A stretch of DNA of 64,000 nt, from contig OX442424.1 in NCBI GenBank assembly GCA_949361645.1, positions 3,505,563 to 3,569,562 of the forward strand, read 5' to 3'. Numbering within the stretch: position 1 is the stretch's first letter; every line of letters begins with the position of its first letter. Position numbers and translations under genes: made by a program. The notes under the pieces are model-generated. The model was given only the letters and a program-made list of their open reading frames with translations. It was not told the DNA's origin and did not search any database. Positions 36,015 to 47,571 of the stretch are shown here, piece after piece. This DNA comes from Spongilla lacustris (Eukaryota; Porifera; Demospongiae; Spongillida; Spongillidae).

Positions 36015-37009
36015 TAGCCTCGTCCCCAGGCCGTCAATTTAAGTTTAGGAAAAAAGACGGGCTGGTAGCTATTGCCACTATGTTAGTACGCATGCGCTGG
36101 CCATACCTGAAAAACACGTAATCGTGTACTTAGCTTGTAAACCTTTCCGTAAGCTAACTCATATCCGGTCTGCCTCGTTAAGGTTTTTTTATGAATAAAA
36201 TTAAAAACATCGTACACGTGACGAATTCATACACGCTACGCGTATACGTGGCTCTTGAAATCCACCCCCATTCCCAGAGCCATGGTCGCAAACACCACTC
36301 GAACCACACCATCAGCTTGGCTAAGGCTGGACATCACTACCCTCTTGTTGTGCTCGTCTGTACATGAGTGGAACATCGCAAACAGCTAGACATGGATGGC
36401 TGTTGTTTGGTTTCCGAGTCTCCTGACAAAACAGAACGTCACATACGAGGCGGTTCGGAAGAATACCATCGAGGAGGACTTCAGCTCTGTCGTCAGGGAT
36501 CTGGCTGAACGCAACATCAAGGCTCGGAGGGTTGTGGTCTACTGCCAATCCCTGGATATGTGTGCATCCCTTTACGCACACTTTCTACGTTATCTCCAAG
36601 ATGCCAGCTACTATCCTCCAGGTGTGAAACAGGTCAGCGACAACAGGCTGTTTGCAATGTTCCACTCATGTACAGACGAGCACAACAAGAGGGTGGTGAT
36701 GTCCAGCCTTAGCCAAGCTGATGGTGTGGTTCGAGTGGTGTTTGCGACCATGGCTCTGGGAATGGGGGTGGATTACAAGAGCCACGTATACACGTAGCGT
36801 GTATGAATTCGTCACGTGTGCGATGTTTTTAATTTTTTCATAAACAAAACCTTAACGGGGCAGACCGGATATGAGTTAGCTTACGGAAAGGTTTACAAGC
36901 TAAGTATACGATTACGTGTTTTTCAGGTAATGGCCAGCGCATGCGCACTAACATAGTGGCAATAGCTACCAGGCCCTAAACTTAAATTGACGGCCTGGGG
37001 ACGAGGCTA
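36015..37009. mobile_element. Inverted-repeat transposon carrying RecQ-like helicase sequence
   Basis: A 995-base element with ends TAGCCTCGTCCCCAGGCC and the 9-bp target duplication GCTACATGT (36006-36014, 37010-37018). The terminal inverted repeats are very long, about 371 bases (36015-36385) and 362 bases (36648-37009), with high identity. Part of a RecQ-like helicase coding region lies within both arms in opposite orientation, and the unique centre (36386-36647) holds more of it. No transposase was seen. A 9-bp duplication is typical of Mutator-like elements, and helicase genes are known in Academ transposons; I cannot assign the superfamily. Confidence 0.85.
36396..36797 (+). pseudogene. 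RecQ-like helicase C-terminal RecA domain fragment
   Basis: 133 open codons. NVTYEAVRKNTIEEDFSSVV leads into RRVVVYCQSLDMCASLYAHF (helicase motif IV-like), LFAMFHSCTDEHNKRVVMSS, and RVVFATMALGMGVD (motif V region). The text ends at VYT inside the transposon terminus, so the arginine-finger motif VI and RQC regions are absent. The same last ~50 codons are repeated on the minus strand in the left arm. It is a fragment captured by, or belonging to, the transposon rather than an intact gene. Confidence 0.8.
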
Positions 37010-37019
37010 GCTACATGTA

Positions 37020-37150
37020 CATCCTCAGCACACCACAGCTAGCGACATGCACATCCTCAGCACACCACAGCTAGCGACATGCACATCCTCAGCACACCAC
37101 AGCTAGCGACATGCACATCCTCAGCACACCACAGCTAGCGACATGTACAC
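37020..37150. repeat. 32-bp tandem repeat
   Basis: About four copies of a 32-base unit containing CATCCTCAGCACACCACAGC and TAGCGACATG. It directly adjoins the right flank of the 36015-37009 element and may have grown from the local flank. Confidence 0.9.
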
Positions 37151-37621
37151 TACAGCTACCTACATGTACAAATCACACCAGATACCTTCAGCACACAACC
37201 ACAGCTACCTAAATAGGCCTACATTCAGCATATAACCAGATACCTAGTTGGGCATGGTCCATTATTAGCGGGGCCATGCTAAGGTCTACCTACACATCAC
37301 ACCCGATGCCCAAATCTTGAGCAGAACCACAGGTGAAGTTTAGTCACCAGTGGCCATGCAGCCTCCATTTCAACATCGCGAAAATAAGTGCAATTGTGGC
37401 GATATCATTGCTGTAGGAAACTAGCACATTGTCTGTACTAAAGTTGTTTTAATTTGCAGCTGGAGCTGTCCGTTGTCTTGAAAAAGATCTGTTTTACATT
37501 TACTTGACAGCCCAAACATGTATGTATATTAATTATTATTATTATTTTGTAAAAATTATACATAATTTATATGACATACAGAAAACTTACACTAAAGAGT
37601 TCAATATGAGCACTGTAACAT

Positions 37622-38712
37622 CTATTTTGGCCTTAGACCCCTGGCCAGGATAGCCCTGGCCACAGACCTGGTCAGGGTCAGGTTTAAGCGACCATAAATG
37701 TCAGCTGTTGCCTTTGATTTTGACACACTGTGGCTTGCAGCAAGTAGAGAGGCTAGGCGGGAAAATGTTACTTGGGCCTCCACCCCCCAATTCCCATAGG
37801 TTTCTACAGCCAATGGAACACAGGTCCACCCCAGCTCGAAGCACTTAGGGTCGTTAGCAACATGTTTGCGGGACTCTGCGGCTACTGCAGCTACTCCAGC
37901 TGTTGAACAAGACTCATCAAGGATGGCAGGATTAAGTGGGGATGTCACTGTTATATCCAAAGCTGCAGGCAAACCCTTTTCCCATCTTGTTACCAGGACA
38001 TCTGCTGGGCGTGAGCGGCTATTATCATGTGTAAGGCCATAGCCCGCCTCTACTGTGACTCCCATGTGAGCCTGACGAAAAAGGTTAGCCACAACATCCC
38101 GCAACAGGTTATGTCGGGTCACTACATCACCTCCATGAGAACATGTGGTAGCGTGGTGGCCAAGTGGGTCCAGGCCTTTCTGAGAGCAGACAGGACACAG
38201 AGAACCACCAGAGGTGTCCAACCCTAACCACCACCTTATAGAGGCATAAAGCTCATTAGGTTCAAGGTGCAAACCCAAGGCCAGAGATGGAGTCACGGAA
38301 AGCCATGATGCAGCATGAGAAGCGGAAACAGATAATAGGCGAGCTCTGTCTGCCATAGAGGAAGCCCCTAACAAAGAATTAAAAAGGTGGCATTCCAATT
38401 TCTTAGACAGAGAACGCTGAGTAACAGGTGTTGATGATACTCCTTCTGCTGTGATTGCATCTGATGTAGAGACCTGATTGTTGAACTGAATGATTGCCTG
38501 TTGCAGATGTACATTATCAGCATTGCTCCAGCCAGATGTTGATAATGAAGCTATAAATGCTGCACATGAGTGGTGGGATAAAGAGTGCAGACCAAGGCCC
38601 CCAAAACCTAAGCTAAGCTGGGCCTGTGTCCAGGCTGTGTCCGTTGTGTCGATGGAAAAGCAAGATGAGAAGCACCTTCTGACTTCTTCATCAAACAGCT
38701 TGTATATGTATA
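37622..38712 (-). pseudogene. 5'-truncated LINE, intact C-terminal ORF part
   Basis: An open frame runs from about 38712 (KLFDEEVRRCFSSCFSIDTT) to a stop at 37622. It includes AQLSLGFGGLGLHSLSHHS, VSASHAASWLSVTPS, the Cys/His cluster CPVCSQKGLDPLGHHATTC, RPADVLVTRWEKGLPAALDI and PLAVETYGNWGVEAQ. There are no stops over roughly 360 codons, so this copy is young, but RT and endonuclease are missing at the 5' end, as expected from truncated target-primed insertion. The relative at 33905-35193 is older. Confidence 0.8.
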
Positions 38713-39406
38713 TGTAATTGAAATTTACAATCGGTTAATTGTTTCTGATCTCGTCCCCCACATATATAAATAGTAAAATGTACATGTAAGTTACGTTAAT
38801 AACTTGCGTATCCGGATATCATTATAAAAAGGTGTTGGAATAATGGGTGAATTGTTGATGCAGACGACAAATACCTAAGTACTTCCAAATGGAGATGCAC
38901 AAACTGGTTATTTCGAATAGATAAAATCCATTAATTGATTTTTCCGAGTAATGCCAAATTACCATTCGAATAGATAGCTAGGTTTTTGCAAATATCCAAA
39001 TAACCTGATAACCAGTTACACACCTAAATCCGGCTTTCATTGATGGTTAATCTTGCAGCACAATCTAAGATGAGAGCATGCTCCTTTGCCATGCACCAGA
39101 AAGAAATGACGGTACTGAAATTGAGATTTCTAACTCAATTTGTAAATGACTCCTATATTAAAATTGAAACTGAAAGAATGTGTATAGTATAAAAACTCAT
39201 AAACTGTCTAACCATCAGTGCCTTGTAAGGTTAATCAATGAAAGTACTGTATTAAAATGTCTTTCTACAAAACAGTTCTTATGTATAAGTTCTTGTACAT
39301 TTTAAAACAAATGCTTTTGCTTATACCATTGTTGAATGTCAACATACATGTGTAATGTACATGTATGCATTCAAGCATAAACATGTAGAACAGCTACAAC
39401 ACTTAC
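38713..39406. other. No gene recognised
   Basis: A/T-rich sequence left of the candidate exon below. If that exon belongs to the minus-strand gene, this is intron. Confidence 0.4.
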
Positions 39407-39759
39407 ACGTGACACAAGTCTGCTATCTTTCCAAACAGCTGCTTTACCGGTATGTGGAAATACAATTCTTTGTGAAGCCAGAGTGGTCACAATTTGAAAG
39501 GCATAATAAACCACTTGATCAACTGAGCCAGTATATGTAGGAAAGCAATGTATCAGATTATATCGCACTCCATCCAGGTATGTTACCAAACACTTCTGGC
39601 GCATTGATTCACTGTCAGGAATACTTGTACTGCCACCAGACAACCAATTTGTCATTCTACTGAAATACAGTCTTGACTTCATATCTGGGTACACCATTGT
39701 GTCAAACTGGTTGTACGTTTCTAAAGTGGTAGAAAACGACAAATCATAGTGCACACTTG
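39407..39759 (-). CDS. Candidate single exon of a minus-strand gene
   Basis: About 117 open codons between an acceptor (ATTAATGTAG) and a strong donor (CACGT|GTAAGT). The product has ordinary composition (FSTTLETYNQFDTMVYPDMK, GKAAVWKDSRLVSR) and does not match a family I can name. Strand and position fit a continuation between the CBM20-like exons at 46 kb and the exons at 33 kb. No in-frame stop occurs. Confidence 0.45.
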
Positions 39760-40740
39760 CTACATTAATGCTTCTGTGTACAGTGCTCTACGCAACACCT
39801 AAGATGGAAATAACAATATTTAATATGAAATTTTTTTATTCCATATATTCCTGGTGTAAAATCCATACATCTGCAAGTAGTTCTTAATCAAGGAAATTGT
39901 TTATAAATCAACCACAAGCAGTTAATTAACCGATAATTGTTGTGAAAAGTTCTAACAGCAAAAGAAGACATTCTGGTAAAAAGTCTTAATGGTTAATTAA
40001 TATTGATAAAAGTATCAAGACTCCTATTCATTTCAATTAAAGATTATCAATGTTAATAAATGTAGGGTGGGTGAAAAACTGCAAATTATACTACTTCTGT
40101 TTAGAAGTTATTCCAAATTGAAATCTTGATTATTAACTTTTGCAATGTACTTGATTTAGGGGCCATTGTATCTTGATTTAGTGGTTTGGATTTATTAATA
40201 AATTCGGTATTATTAACATTCAAGGAAATGTTGGAGCTTTTGGATGCCTTTAAAATGGTATGTTTTTGAGTAGGTGTTATCAGGAAGTATTAATTCGTTT
40301 TTGCTGATTTTAATTTCTTTGATTTTATTATTAAATCAATAGTTTGTTTACATGAAAATTTAAGTCTACATTATTAGAGTATTTAGCAACAATCATCAAA
40401 CAAAATGTTTGTGGTCAATTAATAAAGGATTTTCCTTGATTGAAAAACACCCTATACAATCATGATGTTGGTTAAAATCTTATTAACAAAATATGGCAGT
40501 AAGGACAGTGGTGTTTCAGACTTGAACAAAATGCATATTCATATTTTCCATTCTGCTCAATAGATAGGATGTGCCAGAGTCCATTTTGTACTTCAAGTAC
40601 ATCCACCACAAACAGGGTCCTTCAATACCTAAAAAGTTACATGTAGGCCATACACAAAAGTTCTCTCTCAACTAAATTCTACCTCTTCAAAGGAAGAGGA
40701 CAAGACACTAACCACATTTTGAATGCCCTATTAAAACTCC
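39760..40740. other. A/T-rich, no gene recognised
   Basis: Very A/T-rich with many TTAATAA words and no open frame of note. Confidence 0.5.
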
Positions 40741-41490
40741 ATTCTCATCAGTGCAGCCAGCCTCCCCCCCCCCCCCCCCCCCCCCCCCCATTCCATGCTG
40801 ATGGGATGGCTCCATTGGCTCATGGTCCATTGACTCAACTTGCAGTGAAGGACAGGTAGTATGTGTGTGTGTGGGGGGGGGGGGGGGGGGGGGGGGGGCG
40901 TCCACATAGTTGAATCAACAGCACCCTTACTATAAATTCACCTTTGGAACCATTAAACCCCACAGTGCAAGTGAACTTAACAGCCTCACAATGCAAGTGA
41001 ATGTATGTAATAACCTCATACTGCAAGCAGTGGAGCCATCAGCCCTCTTACAGACAGAGTCATCATACCCCACATTGCCATCTAACTAGGGGCCAACGGG
41101 GTCAGCCTCTACAATTAATGCCAGTGAAGACACCAGCCCTCTCACTGCAAGTGCAGTCGGCAGCCCTCACAACTGTAGGGGAGCCATGAACTACACGTAC
41201 CAAGGGACCCACCCACACATGCCCCCCTCCAAAAACTAAAACTACCAGTGGAACTATTAGCCCTCACTGCAGGTGGACTTAAGAGCCCACACACATGACA
41301 AGTAAGCTCCCCCCCCCCCCCCACCCCCACCCCCCGACTACCCATCCTTAAGTGCAAGTTGAGTCAGCAGCCCTTGGGCCAACAGAGTCACCCCCCAAAC
41401 AGTACAAGTATAACCATCAGCCCTCTCACTGCAAGTGTACACTACTTTTGAAATCATTAAACCCCACACTGCAAGTGAAATTAAAGTCTG
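40741..41490. repeat. Degenerate tandem array with G/C homopolymers
   Basis: A word like AGCCCTCACTGCAAGTG recurs roughly every 30-60 bases from 40930 to 41490 with strong divergence, indicating an old minisatellite. Poly-C (about 40764-40789), poly-G (about 40874-40897) and C-rich runs near 41309-41333 lie within it. Confidence 0.65.
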
Positions 41491-41774
41491 TGAGGCAATC
41501 AAAAATATCGTGGTCCATACATTAAGAGTTACCCTTATGTTGCCACTGTTTAAGGCTTCAATTTGAAATGATTCAGTATTTAAATTGATATAATAAGGAC
41601 TTACCAAGGTTTCTCAGGGATGAGACATCCAGAGCATATTTTTGTGTTCCATTCTTAGGATTTAAGATATAAAAAAATTACCTTGAGTGAGTCAACTTGC
41701 CGTTGCAAACCTATTGTGCTCACTAAATCCATGTTGAAAAAAACTTTAGAAATAGTGTCTTTTAAGAACAGAAT

Positions 41775-43382
41775 CAGGGGCGGATCCAGGAATTCCGGAA
41801 GGGGGGTCTAAGATTAAATTCATGAAGGGGGAGGGTACGGGATGGGGCACACCCCCCCATGGCGGGGTCTGGGGTGGAGCCCCAGCCGCTTTTTTAGTTT
41901 TCCATTTATTTAGCATGAAAATTAAAGCACTTTTCATAATGATATGGTTCCAAAACAACTTAATTTGATAGCATCAAGTGCAACCTAATTTAAGCACACA
42001 ATACGCTATTCTGAAAAAGGATTAATTAATAAAAGCCTACGTGGATGACGACGAGAAAACTCTTCAACCACCGCATCTGGATTCAGCTCTATATCTCTAT
42101 GAATACGCATCAATGCCAAACCGTTTAATCTTTCATTACCCATCGTGCTTCGAAGCGACGTCATCAGAAGTTTTAGCATGCTGATTGACCTCTCACACTC
42201 ACAACTAGTTACTGGCAGAGTAGCCGATATGACAAGGAGTACGTAAATGTTTGGAAAGTAATCCTTGTCAACAAAAATAAGAGTCTTTGTAGGCGTATCT
42301 AACTCTTTTGCTTTGATGGATTCACTTTTCCATTTCATTCGCCATAAATCCAGCTCAGTATGTAATGCCTTAGCTGATGGAAGGTCATCTTTATATAGCT
42401 GTAAAACATCTTTGAAATGACTTGGCTTAAGCTGAACAGAGGAGCTGACCAATTCAGAAGGCAGAATTCGTACTAATTCTACAATAATGCCTGCTGTTCC
42501 TTCTTCAAAACGATTGTCCAGTTCAGCTAGTAATTAAATGGTCCAGCATTGGAATAGTTAATGTTCGTTGGTAATACTGGCTAGCATTAGCCGCAGGTGT
42601 ATTTGACCGATGGAGTTGGTAGCTTGCAATTCGAGGATAAGACTCTTCAATTCCAACACTGTGAGCCAGTGCAACTGCATCTGAATAAACAATTTCGTGA
42701 AACTTTTCATTACCACATCGAGCGTCCTTAAGTGCAGCCTTAACCATTGATATATCGCGGTGGGCATGAACAACATCAATAGATCTTCCTTGCAGCTTCA
42801 CACTTAGCCCTTTCACATAGGATAAGACTCTCTCTGTTACATGTAAGGCAACAACAAAGGAAAACTGTGGCAAAGCTAGAAGGTATGAGTTGGCATCAGA
42901 ATGTGTTTCTCTATTCCAATCAGATCGTGCACTGTTCATAATTTCTTCTAAACAACTGACTTGGGCATGAATTATCAGTGGGTAAATTCACGAGGACAAT
43001 TGCTTCTTGTTCCTCGCACTCCTGTGGTTCTTGCTGCTCAGCAATGCCATTGTGTGCACCCGAAGCCTCAACGTGGCCAACAGCTGGTCTAAATGAAATA
43101 CACATGCACACATATATATCGAGTGTTTAATATTATATACTTGTCAGACAGTACTCTAGTTTGCTTATATCTACCTGTTTCCTGAGAAAAAGGACCTGAG
43201 ATCCATTGCATTGACACACTTACATCCTGTAGCACAGCTCGCACCTTTCGATCGCTTCATTTCGCGGTAAGACTCAATTAACCACGCGTGCGTCACAATC
43301 TAATTAATTATTCATTACTTGGAGCCAAGGGGGGGGTGGGGGGGTCTTTAGACCCCAAAGACCCCCCCTGAATCCGCCCCTG
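41775..43382 (-). mobile_element. hAT DNA transposon, internally reduced
   Basis: Ends are CAGGGGCGGATCCAGG on the left and the complement of CAGGGGCGGATTCAGGG on the right. The flanks share only AGAAT (5 bases) where a hAT element should show 8 bases, so the target duplication is uncertain. A transposase on the minus strand occupies most of it. The element lies between inverted copies of a ~100-base host-like sequence. Confidence 0.8.
42006..43262 (-). pseudogene. hAT transposase (THAP12/ZMYM1-type), deleted and frameshifted
   Basis: A possible first exon starts at ATG 43262 (MKRSKGASCATGCKCVNAMD, then LRSFF) and ends at about 43176 before GTAGAT. A second follows TTCATTTAG at about 43090. 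The main body spans 42939-42523 (SDWNRETHSDANSYLLALPQ, near the start) and, after a frame change near 42530, 42452-42006. The latter holds the hAT dimerisation domain SCECERSISMLKLLMTSLRS and LNGLALMRIHRDIEL. Total coding is well below the ~600 residues usual for the family and the N-terminal catalytic part appears missing. Relation to THAP12/ZMYM1-like hAT proteins is from memory. Confidence 0.75.
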
Positions 43383-43835
43383 AGAATGTAGCAAAATACG
43401 GGAAAAATGTTTTGGATGTCTCATATCCCATAGAAACCAATTTCAGTGGGGGAAAAAATCAACACAGTTCCAAAAAAAAAGTCCTTATCATATTTTTTTT
43501 AATTTGAAAAATCGAAGCCCTAATCAGTGGTAAAAGGGAAAGACTTTACGCAGATTAAAAAAAAAAGACATCTATTAGTGCATGTGCCACTTAATTCAAC
43601 CGCCAAATCACAATATACTTCCTCTATGTTGTTGCAGACTTTAATACCCCCCAAACTGCATGTCCAGTAAGCAGCAAATTCTCATCCTTGTGCTCCTGCC
43701 AGGTGGCAGAATAAAAAAAGTTCATCCTTTTAATGGTATGAAAACAACAAAGGCAAGGCCATGTGATTCTCCATGTTCCTGCTCTGCCATAATTTCATGC
43801 ACACAGAACACCACATACATGTAATCAGTGATGCC

Positions 43836-44425
43836 ACCTCACATGGCAAGGCAGCTGGCAATGGGGCTGCAGGGACATTAAAACAGAGTGCCTCTAGAGC
43901 CAGCCTAGAGCAACCTTATGCAGATCAAAGAACAACACCCCACCTGCAGTTATATGATTACGCATGCTGCACCATCAAAGGGATAATCGATTTTGCCACC
44001 TGGCAGGATGAGGTGCTGCTCAATGGTATTTAGAAACTACACTGCTTTCGACCAATGGTGGAGGAGAAGCAGTATTCAGAATGTAACCATTCACTACGGG
44101 AACGAGTTATTCAGGGGGGGCCTTTGGAACCAACTTCCATAAATGGTTACATCATTGTAGAATATGATGGATGGCTGGGCAGCACAATGGCTATGCTGAG
44201 GCCGTGGTTACCTTACTCCATCCACATTTACCTGCACCACCATCAACCTTCCTCCCCCCCCCCCCCCCCCACCCACCCCACCCCAACACGCTAGATGTAG
44301 ACATTTCTGACACTGTCTCCCAGGTGAACCCAAGGATAGCTTGGCAGAACCTATTTACTCTTACAAAGCAAGAGATGAAAGCAACCAGCATCTTACTAAA
44401 TGCCTCCCATTCCCCTTTGTTTTGA
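43836..44425 (+). pseudogene. Transposase-like fragment with ATSHGK motif
   Basis: The frame ending 44033 reads ATSHGKAAGNGAAGTLKQSA and LYDYACCTIKGIIDFATW. Further frames give INGYIIVEYDGWLGS (44135) and, at 44300-44400, DISDTVSQVNPRIAWQNLFT. This order matches a multicopy protein of cnidarian and sponge genomes (ATSHGK...GTVKR, then YDGxWW, then a short C-terminal domain) that I believe is transposon-derived, but I cannot name the superfamily. Frameshifts and a poly-C tract show decay. Confidence 0.45.
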
Positions 44426-45589
44426 CAAGTACTTTGGCACCAATGAATTTTGAATACGCTATCAAATAGAACTTTGCTTTGGTTCCACAAAACTGAGCAC
44501 AGTGTTAAAAAAAAACTAAAACCGTAAAGCACATTCTACACTGGTTTTTCTATGGTAGGCTGACCATTGTGTAGGCTTATAGCTGTTAAAGAATGGAAAT
44601 GAAGTTTTTGAGAAATAGAATTTGCTGTGATTATTTACATAATGGTTCCTCATTTTCAATTTCACCATTATGCACAGATAACCCTTTTAATGAAATCTAA
44701 GACTAATGTTAATTTGGTTATCCTAGGACCTAGCAGCCATGCCAGAGATACATGTACTAATGTGCAAAGACCAAAAGGTGATGCAAAAGGCCAAAACACA
44801 TTTCTATGACCAAATGAATACATTTCTTGGCAATAATAATATCAAAGTAGGGCTATCACATCAAACATAACATCAGCCAAATCAAAGAGCAACACACCTG
44901 CACAGGTTTGCCATCTAACAGCTGCTTTATAATGGTAAGCAATAGTGATTAGTGTGATGTACATGAGTTTTTGAATGCAAGCTTCGCGCTAGTATTCAAA
45001 GACAAGCAAAGATAAATGCTGCTACATGTACTTTCTTCTTACTTTGACACATCATAGCTAACCACAAATCACGTTTAGCTGGCTTACTTTGGCTCCATTC
45101 CTAACCTACAAGAACCAGCCCCACGATTAAAAACGACGTATTGTTTTGGAGTTGCTTCACATTGCTAATTTAAGTTACCCACCTACAATGTATTCTATTC
45201 AATGGTGAAGCTTTACCCACCAAACACTAAGCTGGATGATGGCATAACATCAACAGCCCACTCATACATGGCATTAGAGATTAATAAATCAATAACTAGT
45301 GACTCAATTTGCAACATGTGGCACTTTAGGAGTTAGAACTACTTGTCATGTACACAGACCAAAAGCTATTCCTAACAAAACCTATTTTTTATTATGCTAC
45401 ACATGTTAAATATAATATACATATATAACACTGTATATACAATCAGTGGCAAACAGTAATAGTCCATGAGATCCATGGGTAAGGCACACCAGGGTTGCCA
45501 AGGCAACACTGCAAGCTGTTTCATGTACATATACCCATGAATGCGGACTGCTCCATGCAGTTTATTGAATTCTTTGGTAGTAATAGAAA
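44426..45589. other. No gene recognised
   Basis: No supported exon. A minus-strand open stretch at about 45470-45580 (EFNKLHGAVRIHGYMYM) follows an AG and could be a further exon of the CBM20-like gene, but evidence is thin. Confidence 0.35.
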
Positions 45590-46872
45590 ACAGAATGTAT
45601 CCCCCTTCCAACATACACAATGGCATTTCAGATAGTTTAATTTATTTACATGTAAACTGTACATGTATATACAACCACACAAACTTACTGTATACATGTA
45701 CATGTATCATCAATATGTACCGCACATACCTCCACTTAAGAATAATGAAGGAGGAATAATCAAACATCGATTGACAGGTTCATTTCTGCCAGGAGCACCA
45801 TGTAAAAATTCAAAATGGGATTTGATGTTATCAGAAGTGTAATTCAGTACACCATATTTGTATGGAATAGAGCCGGCATCCTTCAGTAATGTTGCTTGAA
45901 TACAAATTGTTGCTGCCATCTCCCACAGCCCATCACCAAGATCCCTAATAAGAGTGCATATATATCATCATCACATGTACTAATATTAACACTATCACTT
46001 TTACCTTGATCTAAAGTTACCAATACATACTCTCCAGTCTCCAAGCTTTGGATGCCCAAAAAATATCCCCAGCTTTGTCTGCTCAGTACATCCCCATACA
46101 TGGTACGGAAGCAGTACACGGAATGTAACTTCTATGGAATCCTCTGGTGTGCATTCAAAGCCAGATGTGTCAACTTTGCCTGCAATCTTTTGACTCCTAA
46201 AATGTTGTATTACAAAACACTATTAATAATAATTATAATTATTATACACATATATACATGTACATGTGTATAAACATCAGTAAAGTATTATTTAGACAAA
46301 TAGTAGTCATGCAAAAAAAATTCAGACTTTGCTGTCCCTTCTCCACTTTTACACTCCTCTATTACTGCACCAGAGGACCATGATCTACTCTTCCTTCCTT
46401 TATTTGAACTAGCAGTCAGTATCTCTGTCCACATGAAACCATTGATTACAGAAGACGTACATGTAAAAACTCATTCCCCTTTTTTAAAAATCTAATTGTT
46501 GGAACTGTGTACATGTACGTACCTGAGTATTTAGATAATAAGTTCAAGACCAATAAGACGTGAAGCCTTCCAGCATGCCAAATACATATTTTTTACATTC
46601 TCTTAAGCATGTGCGAGATGGACGATGTGTACTTAAAGAAGCATTTTGCTATCATTGCAATGGCAGTGTAAGGTGGCAAAGAAGCTTAGAAGAGATGGAA
46701 CGATACAGTTTGACTAACAAAAAAAAAATTTGATGCTCTCCTTGATTAAATAATATAAACACAAGTTCCAAAAGTTGATTTGTTTTTTTCCCTTACAAGT
46801 AAATCCTCTATCTGTTTGGTGCCGATTGCTTGAAAATGTCTGTGGCAGATACATGTAGGAGTAAACTATACA
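45590..46872. repeat. Segmental duplication, copy 1
   Basis: About 1.28 kb matching 62560-63754 in the same orientation with roughly 85-90% identity by eye, including exons and introns. This copy keeps the intron at 45945-46004. Confidence 0.9.
45730..46179 (-). CDS. CBM20-like domain exons, RNF213-like N-terminus candidate
   Basis: Exon 46179-46005 follows AAAGATTGCAG and encodes VDTSGFECTPEDSIEVTFRV, LLPYHVWGCTEQTKLGIFFG and HPKLGDWRV. A 60-base intron (GTAAAAG...TTATTAG) separates exon 45944-45730, encoding DLGDGLWEM, PYKYGVLNY, FEFLHGAPGRNEPVNRC, and ending GTGGAG|GTATGT. The codon AG|G is split correctly across the junction. Starch-binding CBM20 domains show this order: VTFRV strand, LGIFFGHPKLGDW with the ligand Trp, then PYKY and FEFLHG. 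In animals RNF213 carries an N-terminal CBM20, and sponges have many relatives. Domain call moderate, RNF213 call inferred. No stops are seen. Confidence 0.6.
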
Positions 46873-47571
46873 TAGGTCCAGCGGATCACATGATACTCAT
46901 GTTTTATTAATTTGGTTGGCAAGTGTGTACATATGCTAATGGACGGCGTACTAAAATCTGGTTGCCAAAGTCGTTACTTACAAGCAGAAATTGTAACCTG
47001 TTTGTATGCTGTTAAGTTGTGTCCCATCCTTGGAATCTAACAGACATCGCGATATGTCGTTGTGGCCACGGAAAGAGTTAGCCTGGTACCCAAACAAATG
47101 AACTAGGAAAGAGTATGGGCATATTTTTCATTAAAGAACTGGCACGTATACCCAGGAGCAGCTGCTTTCATGGCAGCAGCTCGAAGCCTACAATTTCTTC
47201 GAGTCTCCTGTTTACGTAATGGCATTCGGACTGCGTGGTATAGGGTTCAAAGCCCTAGCCACACTCACCGAGTGATGTTGCACGATGATGTGACGCTTGG
47301 ATGATAGCTAAGCCAGATGGTTCTATTTTTTCTGGTCACTGCACATGCATGACTGGGTAAGTGTTTAATCTTTCTTGCTTCCTAAACGAGAACACAGTCG
47401 GGACGAAGTCTACACCATTGCTGGGTCTGGGAACCCGACTGATGTTTACTACATGTGGTAGAGACTAACAGGTTTTCCTGAGCCTAAACGGACACAATGA
47501 AACTGAAGTGCTCGATCCCACATGGGAATGACACATACATACCAGATACAAAGTATGGTGACCACAGATTC
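46873..47571. other. No gene recognised
   Basis: A word GGGTCTGGGAACCCGACTGA near 47424 resembles the ends of the adjacent transposon and may be a decayed solo end. No coding is supported. Confidence 0.4.

Noticed and set aside
41605..41731. Two tiny minus-strand exons (STIGLQRQVDSLK and NGTQKYALDVSSL)
   Set aside because: Donor sequences look good, but the intron between them would be only 28 bases, too short to trust.
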